A stretch of DNA of 11,330 bases, taken from the NCBI GenBank assembly GCA_002373535.1, contig DFKL01000089.1, positions 1 through 11,330 of the forward strand. The letters are read 5' to 3'. This document shows positions 6,789 through 11,330 of the stretch, piece after piece (the first letter of the stretch is position 1; each line of letters begins with the position of its first letter). This stretch comes from Prevotellaceae bacterium UBA3646 (GTDB lineage Bacteria; Bacteroidota; Bacteroidia; Bacteroidales; Bacteroidaceae). Both the position numbers and the translations under genes were made by a program. The notes beneath the pieces are model-generated. The model made no database searches and was not told the DNA's origin. It saw only the letters and a list, made by a program, of their open reading frames with translations.

Positions 6789-7852
6789 TGCGTAATTCGT
6801 TTTCTCCATTTGTCTGTGAGTGCTGCCATGTCGTCTGGCATGGGGCTTTGGAAATTGAGTTGCCGTCCTGTGGCGGGGTGTATGAATCCGAGTGTGCGGG
6901 CATGGAGGGCCTGACGCGGGCACAGCTGCATGCAGTTGCGGATAAAGGCTTTGTAGGTGGCTGTAGGCTCGCCGCGCAGTATCTGGTCGCCGCCGTATCG
7001 TGTGTCTGCGAAGAGAGGGTGTCCGATATGGCGCATGTGGGCGCGTATCTGATGGGTGCGTCCTGTCTCGAGGCGGCATTCGAGGAGGGTGACGGGTCCG
7101 TAGCGTTCGAGGACGTTCCAGTGTGTGACTGCGGGCTTGCCGGTGTCGCTGCCGTCGGGGTAGACGGTCATGCGGAGGCGGTCCTTGGGGTCACGGGCTA
7201 TGTTGCCGCGTATGGTGCCTTGGTCCTGGGCAAACGGTCCCCATACGAGGGCGTTGTATGTGCGGTGTGTGGTGTGGTGGAAGAATTGCTTGCAGAGGTG
7301 GGTCTTGGCCTCGGGGGTCTTGGCTATGACGAGGAGGCCGCTGGTATCCTTGTCTATACGGTGGACGAGACCTACCTCGGGGTTGCCGGGATCGTAGCGA
7401 GAATCGTCCCTGAGGTGCCAGGCGATGGCATTGACGAGGGTGCCGGAATAATTGCCGCATCCGGGGTGTACGACCATGCCGGCTGGCTTGTCGACGACGA
7501 GGAGAATGTCGTCCTCGTAGGTGATGTGCAGGGGGATGTCCTCGGGGACTATGTCCCATTCACGGCGTGGCCTGTCGAGCATGAGGGTGATGGTGTCTCC
7601 GGCCTTGACCTTGTAGTTGCTTCTGACGGGGATGCCGTTGGCCTGTATGTAGCCTGCCTGGGCGGCTTTCTGTATGCGGTTGCGGCTGGTATCACGAAGG
7701 TGGTCCATGAGGAAACGGTCGACACGGACGGGGTTCTGGCCGCTGTCGGCAACGACGCGGCGGTGTTCGTAGAGCTCGCCGGGAAGGGCCTGTGGCATGA
7801 GCTCGTCGTCGGGGATGTCGTCAAAGTACTCTGTATCGTTGTCTTCTACCAT
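6785..7852 (-). CDS. rluD: RluA/RluD-family 23S rRNA pseudouridine synthase
   Basis: The 355-aa protein isomerises uridine to pseudouridine in rRNA. An S4 RNA-binding domain covers about residues 42-90 (VRVDRFL, SRNRIQKA, VKAGDTI). The catalytic domain carries DKPAGMVVHP (121-130), the catalytic Asp167 in VHRIDKDTSG (163-172), and RTHQIRAHM (265-273). The S4 domain and long catalytic core fit RluD (23S helix 69), though other RluA-family targets are possible. The start ATG at 7852 overlaps the end of the PASTA gene by 7 nt, which suggests translational coupling. The open frame runs upstream to 8008, but those 52 residues are an arginine-rich shadow of the PASTA gene. The first 30 residues are acidic and not part of either domain. 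Confidence 0.93.
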   Translation of the reverse strand: MVEDNDTEYFDDIPDDELMPQALPGELYEHRRVVADSGQNPVRVDRFLMDHLRDTSRNRIQKAAQAGYIQANGIPVRSNYKVKAGDTITLMLDRPRREWDIVPEDIPLHITYEDDILLVVDKPAGMVVHPGCGNYSGTLVNAIAWHLRDDSRYDPGNPEVGLVHRIDKDTSGLLVIAKTPEAKTHLCKQFFHHTTHRTYNALVWGPFAQDQGTIRGNIARDPKDRLRMTVYPDGSDTGKPAVTHWNVLERYGPVTLLECRLETGRTHQIRAHMRHIGHPLFADTRYGGDQILRGEPTATYKAFIRNCMQLCPRQALHARTLGFIHPATGRQLNFQSPMPDDMAALTDKWRKRITQ

Positions 7853-8481
7853 TCCCAGTCCTCGGTGTCTATCATGTCCAAGTGTTGTGCGTCGGCGGCA
7901 CTGTCGTCGGCAATGTCGTCTTCCTCGGGGTCTGTGTTGCCTACGACGAGGATAAGGGGTGCCTCGACTGGTATCTTGTCGCCTTTGTAGACGACGCGGC
8001 CACGGCACTTGACCTTAAGGACCCAGTCTTTCTCGCCTGGCACGTATTCGGTGGGGCCGAGACGGAATCCCATTGAGACGAGCTTGACTTCGGCTTCGCG
8101 TGCATCGCAGTTGTCGGCAATGTCGGGGAGGGTGAGGGTCGGACTGTAGGTCGAATTGACGGTCAGGTAGATCTCGCGGCCTGTCTTGACGACCATGCCG
8201 GGACGGGGCTGCTGGAAGAGGATGACGCCTGTACGCATCTTCCTGTTGTAGCCGCTGTCGGCAACGACGGGGACAAGGCCCTTGTGCCTGAGGGCAAAGG
8301 ATGCGTCGTCGACGCTCATATTGCGGATGTCGGGAATCTCTATCTCCTCGCCATGGTGTGTGTACCATGCTATGCCTTGCCACAATCCGAGGGTAATAAG
8401 GCTTACGACAAGTGCCATTGCTACGAGATTGCCCCAAAACCATGGTGCAAGCAGCTTTCTTGAAAATTCCTTTAGTGTCAT
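7846..8481 (-). CDS. Membrane-anchored PASTA-domain protein
   Basis: The 211-aa protein has a short cytoplasmic N-terminus with basic residues (K4, R8, K9), one transmembrane helix (about 17-40), and a periplasmic part with two PASTA-like repeats: about 46-110 (EIPDIRNMSVDDASFAL, then PRPGMVVKTGREIYLTVN) and about 115-182 (LTLPDIADNCDAREAEVKL, ending LILVVGN). The tail (183-211) is very acidic. PASTA domains of penicillin-binding proteins and serine/threonine kinases bind peptidoglycan fragments or act as structural linkers. Here no kinase or transpeptidase domain is attached. It is the first gene of an operon with rluD, ddl and an acyltransferase, so a cell-wall role is plausible, but its function is unknown. 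Confidence 0.85.
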   Translation of the reverse strand: MTLKEFSRKLLAPWFWGNLVAMALVVSLITLGLWQGIAWYTHHGEEIEIPDIRNMSVDDASFALRHKGLVPVVADSGYNRKMRTGVILFQQPRPGMVVKTGREIYLTVNSTYSPTLTLPDIADNCDAREAEVKLVSMGFRLGPTEYVPGEKDWVLKVKCRGRVVYKGDKIPVEAPLILVVGNTDPEEDDIADDSAADAQHLDMIDTEDWEW

Positions 8482-8503
8482 GCCTGTGGTTTGTAATTGG
8501 GCT

Positions 8504-8535
8504 CAAAAGTACTGAAAAAAAGAAAAAGAAGCAAG
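8504..8535 (-). promoter_or_regulatory. Promoter of the PASTA-rluD-ddl-acyltransferase operon
   Basis: Read on the - strand, TACTTTTG (8511-8504) is a perfect TAnnTTTG -7 box and CTTG (8535-8532) a near -33 box, with a 20-bp spacer. Transcription would begin near 8499, leaving a leader of about 18 nt before the ATG at 8481. The -33 box and spacer coincide with the hairpin arm and T-run of the rpmH terminator. Confidence 0.7.
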
Positions 8536-8553
8536 GATTTCCTTACTTCTTTT
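8512..8553 (-). terminator. Intrinsic terminator of rpmH
   Basis: On the - strand, AGAAGTAAGG (8550-8541) pairs with CCTTGCTTCT (8536-8527) around an AAAT loop, with further A-T pairs at the base, followed by a T-rich run TTTTTCTTTTTTT (8526-8514). One internal pair is G-U on the - strand but would be a C-A mismatch on the + strand, so the hairpin is oriented for rpmH, whose stop codon is 24 nt before the core stem. Confidence 0.85.
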
Positions 8554-8576
8554 CTATTTTAAGGTTTAGTTTTAGC

Positions 8577-8732
8577 CTACTTGCCGTGTTTCTCGTCGGA
8601 TACGCTCAGTTTCTTGCGTCCCTTGGCGCGACGGCTTGCCAATACGCGGCGACCATTGGCTGTGGTCATTCTCTGACGGAAACCGTGCTTGTTGTTGCGG
8701 CGACGGTTGTGTGGCTGAAATGTTCTCTTCAT
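8577..8732 (-). CDS. rpmH: 50S ribosomal protein L34
   Basis: The 51-aa protein starts MKRTFQPHNRRR, continues with HGFRQRMTTANGRRVLASRR, and ends KKLSVSDEKHGK. It is the small, Arg/Lys-rich L34 of the large subunit, of normal family length. The frame is too short for most ORF cut-offs and is overlapped by a longer meaningless frame on the same strand (8572-8781). In many bacteria rpmH lies with rnpA near dnaA; here it is a single-gene unit divergent from efp, with its own promoter and terminator. Confidence 0.97.
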   Translation of the reverse strand: MKRTFQPHNRRRNNKHGFRQRMTTANGRRVLASRRAKGRKKLSVSDEKHGK

Positions 8733-8778
8733 GTCTTATTATTGTTTTATTTGTTTTCGCACAATATGTTTCGGGGTG

Positions 8779-8810
8779 CAAAAATACGTACTTTTTTGAA
8801 TATAACCAAA
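8779..8810 (-). promoter_or_regulatory. rpmH promoter
   Basis: On the - strand, TTTG (8810-8807) and TATTTTTG (8786-8779) match the Bacteroidetes consensus exactly with a 20-bp spacer. The predicted start near 8774 gives a leader of about 42 nt. The leader is A-rich just before the ATG and has no Shine-Dalgarno sequence, as is usual in this phylum. Confidence 0.78.
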
Positions 8811-8827
8811 CCTTTGTACTTTTTTTT

Positions 8828-8858
8828 CTTGGATTATCGGCAAATTTGCTTACCTTTG
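8828..8858 (+). promoter_or_regulatory. efp operon promoter
   Basis: TACCTTTG (8851-8858) is a perfect -7 box. CTTG (8828-8831) is a near -33 box with a 19-bp spacer. Transcription is expected near 8863, leaving an AT-rich leader of about 47 nt before the efp ATG. The -33 boxes of this promoter and of the divergent rpmH promoter are only 17 bp apart. Confidence 0.7.
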
Positions 8859-8909
8859 CACGCGGTAAATCAATTCTATATAATTAAATAACTACTGAAG
8901 TTTTTTCGT

Positions 8910-9476
8910 ATGATTAATTCTCAAGACATCAAGAAGGGTGTGTGCATCCGCATGGACGGAAAGCTGTATTTCTGTATTGACTTCCTGCACCGCAAGCCTG
9001 GCAAGGGCAACACGATCATGAACGTCACACTGAAGGACGTGGTGAACGGCGGTGTAATAGAGAAGCGATTCAACATCGGTGAAAAGCTGGAGGATGTGCG
9101 CGTAGAGCGTCGCCCGTACCAGTATCTCTATGCCGAGGGTGAGGACTATGTCTTCATGAACAACGAGACTTTTGAACAGGTAAACATTCCTGCGGACCAG
9201 ATCACGGGTGTCAAGTTCATGAAGGAGGGGCAGAACGTGGAGGTCGTTACGGATGCAAGCACGGAAACTATATTGTATGCCGAGCTGCCGGCAAAGGTTC
9301 ACTTGCAGGTGACGTGGACAGAGCCTGGACTGAAGGGTGACACGGCAACGAATACGCTGAAGCCTGCCAAGGTGGAGAGCGGTGCCGAGGTTCGCGTTCC
9401 TCTGTTCATCAACGAGGGTGAAACGATTGAAATTGATACTCGCGACGGCAGCTACCTGGGTCGCGTAAAGGCCTGA
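8910..9476 (+). CDS. efp: Elongation factor P
   Basis: The 188-aa protein binds between the P and E sites of the ribosome and relieves stalling at proline runs. It has the full three-domain length. Domain I contains the tip loop RKPGKGN with Lys32, which points to the peptidyl-transferase centre and is the usual site of modification in Lys-type EF-Ps. Domain II includes NIGEKLEDVRVERRPYQYLY, and domain III ends TNTLKPA...VRVPLFINEGETIEIDTRDGSYLGRV, the standard C-terminal signature. No modification enzyme (EpmA, EpmB, EarP) is encoded nearby. The start at 8910 gives the standard N-terminus MINSQDIKKG. Its stop TGA shares a base with the ATG of the next gene, so the two are probably co-translated. 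Confidence 0.97.
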   Translation: MINSQDIKKGVCIRMDGKLYFCIDFLHRKPGKGNTIMNVTLKDVVNGGVIEKRFNIGEKLEDVRVERRPYQYLYAEGEDYVFMNNETFEQVNIPADQITGVKFMKEGQNVEVVTDASTETILYAELPAKVHLQVTWTEPGLKGDTATNTLKPAKVESGAEVRVPLFINEGETIEIDTRDGSYLGRVKA

Positions 9477-10567
9477 TGAAATATTCGATAATAGTTCCGG
9501 TCTATAATCGTCCCGAAGAGGTGGACGAACTGCTGGCAAGTCTGGAAGCGCAGACGTTTGACGACTTTGAGGTTGTGATAGTGGAGGATGGCTCTACGAT
9601 TCCTTGCCTGGAGGTGGTCAACAGGCATGCTTCCAGACTTGCCTTGCGTTATTTCGCCAAGGAGAACAGCGGACCGGGGCTGAGCCGCAACTTCGGTGCT
9701 GAGCGTTGCCAGGGTGAATATCTGATCGTCCTGGACAGTGACTGTGTGCTGCCTGCCGGGTATCTGGCAGCGGTGAACGAGGAACTGGAGAGGGATGAAT
9801 GTGACGCCTTCGGTGGGCCTGATGCCGCTCACGACAGCTTTACGGATGTGCAGAAGGCTATCAGCTATAGCATGACGAGCTTCTTTACGACGGGTGGCAT
9901 CCGCGGCGGCAGGAAACAGCTGGACAGGAGGTTCTACCCAAGGAGCTTCAACATGGGGGTCAGGGCTGAACTGTGGAAGAAACTGGGGGGATTTTCGAGC
10001 ATGCGTTTCGGGGAGGATATTGACTTCAGCATCAGGATATATGAGTGTGGTGCAAGTTGCCGCCTGTTTCCTGGTGCATGGGTCTGGCACAAGAGGCGTA
10101 CTGACTGGAGGAAATTCTTCAAACAGGTCCACAATAGCGGGATTGCCCGTATAAACCTGATGAAGCGCCATCCTGGAAGCCTGAAACTGGTGCATCTGCT
10201 GCCGACTTTCTTTACGATAGGGACTTTCGGCTTGGTGACGGTTGCGGTCCTGTCCCTGCTGCTGGCTGTCATGGGATGGGGTGCGCTGTTGTTTAAGGCG
10301 GGGTGTGTAACGGGTCCTGTATTGTGCATCATAGCCGGACTGGCCGGATGTATGACGGCGCTGGCGCCTTTGCTGCTGTATTCGCTGGTTATCGCGGTGG
10401 ACAGCAGCCTGAGAAACGGGAGTGTGAAGGTGGGGCTGCTGTCCGTACCTGCGAGTTTCATTCAGCTGATAGGCTATGGTACGGGATTTGTGCGTGCATG
10501 GTGGCTGCGTTGTGTATGTGGACGTAATGAGGAGCTTCAGGCGTTTAAAGAGAATTTCTACGAGTGA
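9476..10567 (+). CDS. Membrane-associated family 2 glycosyltransferase
   Basis: The 363-aa protein has a GT-A fold catalytic domain: SIIVPVYNRPEEVDELLASL at the N-terminus, VIVEDGS (34-40), GPGLSRNFGAE (67-76), the DxD-type motif Asp87-Ser-Asp89, and the acidic pair Glu180-Asp181 in FGEDIDFSIRI. Several hydrophobic stretches at about 243-267, 270-297, 297-309 and 318-340 suggest a C-terminal membrane anchor. It would transfer a sugar from a nucleotide sugar to a lipid- or membrane-linked acceptor, as in lipopolysaccharide, capsule or glycolipid synthesis; donor and acceptor are unknown. It overlaps the efp stop by 1 nt and the radC start by 4 nt, so it sits inside an operon of translation and repair genes without a glycan locus around it. 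Confidence 0.88.
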   Translation: MKYSIIVPVYNRPEEVDELLASLEAQTFDDFEVVIVEDGSTIPCLEVVNRHASRLALRYFAKENSGPGLSRNFGAERCQGEYLIVLDSDCVLPAGYLAAVNEELERDECDAFGGPDAAHDSFTDVQKAISYSMTSFFTTGGIRGGRKQLDRRFYPRSFNMGVRAELWKKLGGFSSMRFGEDIDFSIRIYECGASCRLFPGAWVWHKRRTDWRKFFKQVHNSGIARINLMKRHPGSLKLVHLLPTFFTIGTFGLVTVAVLSLLLAVMGWGALLFKAGCVTGPVLCIIAGLAGCMTALAPLLLYSLVIAVDSSLRNGSVKVGLLSVPASFIQLIGYGTGFVRAWWLRCVCGRNEELQAFKENFYE

Positions 10568-11241
10568 AGATAAAGGAGTGGTCTAAGGACGAGAGGCCCA
10601 GGGAGAGGGTTATCGAGAAGGGGGTGGAGTCTGTAAGCAGTGCCGAGCTGCTTGCCATATTGATAGGCAGCGGGTCTGCGAACGAGAGTGGCGTGGACTT
10701 GACAAGGCGCATCCTGAGCGAGAACGGAAACTCGCTACGCTCGCTGTGTGCCTTGAGCCGCGAGGAACTGGAGGGGTATAACGGCATAGGGTCTGCCAAG
10801 GCTGTTACCATAATGGCTGCGATGGAGCTTGGCAAGAGGCTGATGCGTGAGGCGCATACAGATAGGGTGACGATGGGGTCGGCATCGGACTTGTTTGACT
10901 ATTTCCGGACTCACATACTGGACCTGCCGCATGAGGAGTGTCATATGCTGATGCTGGACGTGAAGAACCGTATCATGGGGCACAAACTGGTGAGCAGGGG
11001 TGGTATTACGGAGAGTAGCGTGGATATACGTCTTGTGCTGCGGAGTGCCTTGATAACGGGGGCTACGAATATCGTACTGTGCCATAATCATCCCAGCGGG
11101 GTGCCTGCGCCGAGCAAGGCTGACGACGTCCTGACGAGAAGGCTGAAGGAGGCTTGCGATGTCATGCACATTCGGCTTCTGGACCATGTGATAGTGGGGA
11201 GTGACTCTTATTTTTCTTATTACGAATCTGGAAAGTTGTGA
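10564..11241 (+). CDS. radC: RadC-family JAB/MPN domain protein
   Basis: The 225-aa protein has an N-terminal helix-hairpin-helix region (about 24-95; LEGYNGIGSAKAVTI) and a C-terminal JAB/MPN metal-binding domain. The motif HxH-x7-S-x2-D is complete: His174, His176, Ser184 and Asp187 in HNHPSGVPAPSKAD, with Glu124 or Glu125 as the likely upstream acid. The historic link to DNA repair in the family is disputed, and the biochemical role is unsettled. The start is a GTG at 10564 in the GTGA overlap with the glycosyltransferase stop; the next residues KIKEWSKDERPRER are the usual N-terminus of the family, which supports this non-ATG start. Confidence 0.94.
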   Translation: MKIKEWSKDERPRERVIEKGVESVSSAELLAILIGSGSANESGVDLTRRILSENGNSLRSLCALSREELEGYNGIGSAKAVTIMAAMELGKRLMREAHTDRVTMGSASDLFDYFRTHILDLPHEECHMLMLDVKNRIMGHKLVSRGGITESSVDIRLVLRSALITGATNIVLCHNHPSGVPAPSKADDVLTRRLKEACDVMHIRLLDHVIVGSDSYFSYYESGKL

Positions 11242-11242
11242 C

Positions 11243-11330
11243 ATGGAAGGACTGAATATTGAGGAAAGGGCTATTGAGCTGCTGAAGACGGTATTTGACC
11301 CTGAGATTCCGGTGAATGTGTATGACTTGG
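11243..11330 (+). CDS. MIP18/DUF59-family Fe-S assembly protein (SufT-like), partial
   Basis: Only the first 29 codons are present before the window ends. The start is the ATG one base after the radC stop. The residues AIELLKTVFDPEIPVNVYDL match the beginning of the MIP18/DUF59 domain, in which the D-P-E-I-P-V-N-x-Y-D-L segment is the signature. Members help mature or carry iron-sulfur clusters. The spacing makes it part of the efp operon. Catalytic or cluster-binding residues further on cannot be seen. Confidence 0.8.
   Translation, partial: MEGLNIEERAIELLKTVFDPEIPVNVYDL

Noticed and set aside
6770..7990. A 406-codon open frame on the + strand opposite rluD and the PASTA gene
   Set aside because: Its product is a low-complexity Val/Gly/Asp/Glu-rich string with no family features. 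It exists because the real - strand genes rarely use codons whose complement is a stop (TTA, CTA, TCA). The same explains the + frames opposite ddl (6252-6914) and the acyltransferase (4964-5773).
8527..8550. A bidirectional terminator that also stops + strand transcription
   Set aside because: On the + strand one internal pair becomes C-A and the following sequence is only a moderate T-run; no + strand gene ends here.
8572..8781. A 69-codon - strand frame over rpmH
   Set aside because: It is out of frame with the 51-aa L34 protein, which matches the ribosomal family from first to last residue and has its own promoter and terminator.
8412..8891. A 159-codon + strand frame across the rpmH region
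   Set aside because: It is Phe/Leu-rich because it crosses AT-rich intergenic DNA and the T-runs, has no recognisable domain, and runs antisense to L34.
9476..10567. The glycosyltransferase as an EF-P modifying enzyme, by analogy with EarP
   Set aside because: EarP rhamnosylates an Arg at the EF-P tip; this EF-P has Lys32 in PGKG. The transferase is a GT2 enzyme with probable membrane segments, unlike soluble EarP. Adjacency alone is not enough.

Overview
The window looks like chromosomal DNA from a Bacteroidales bacterium, most likely Prevotellaceae. The evidence is Bacteroidetes-type promoters (-33 TTTG, about 20 bp, -7 TAnnTTTG) instead of -35/-10 boxes, starts without clear Shine-Dalgarno sequences, and gene sets typical of that phylum (a TPP-riboswitch TonB receptor with PnuT, rpmH divergent from efp, and PASTA-rluD-ddl). 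The family-level placement is inference. No mobile element, CRISPR array, tRNA or rRNA is visible. The window is mostly conserved core genes, and the less explained material lies in the short non-coding stretches.

Positions 1-4373 (+ strand) are a thiamine uptake block. A promoter and a TPP riboswitch precede a classical TonB-dependent outer-membrane receptor and a PnuC-family inner-membrane transporter (PnuT). Together they would carry thiamine across both membranes and be shut off by thiamine pyrophosphate. The tRNA 2-thiolase gene mnmA follows, with its own -7 box so close to its ATG that a leaderless mRNA is predicted. Positions 4374-4627 separate convergent genes and hold four 11-bp phased repeat units and a few weak hairpins.

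Positions 4628-8481 (- strand) form one tightly packed operon, read in the order PASTA membrane protein, rluD-type pseudouridine synthase, D-alanine--D-alanine ligase (ddl), PlsC-like acyltransferase. The genes overlap or lie within 19 bp, which joins cell-envelope functions (peptidoglycan precursor, peptidoglycan-binding domain, phospholipid) with rRNA modification. The operon's promoter is embedded in the terminator of the upstream gene rpmH.

Positions 8577-8732 (- strand) encode ribosomal protein L34 (51 aa). It is divergent from efp (+), with the two promoters back to back. efp starts a second packed operon: efp, a membrane-anchored family 2 glycosyltransferase, radC, and a MIP18/DUF59-type Fe-S assembly gene cut by the window end. 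These genes overlap by 1-4 nt or are one base apart, which suggests co-transcription and translational coupling.
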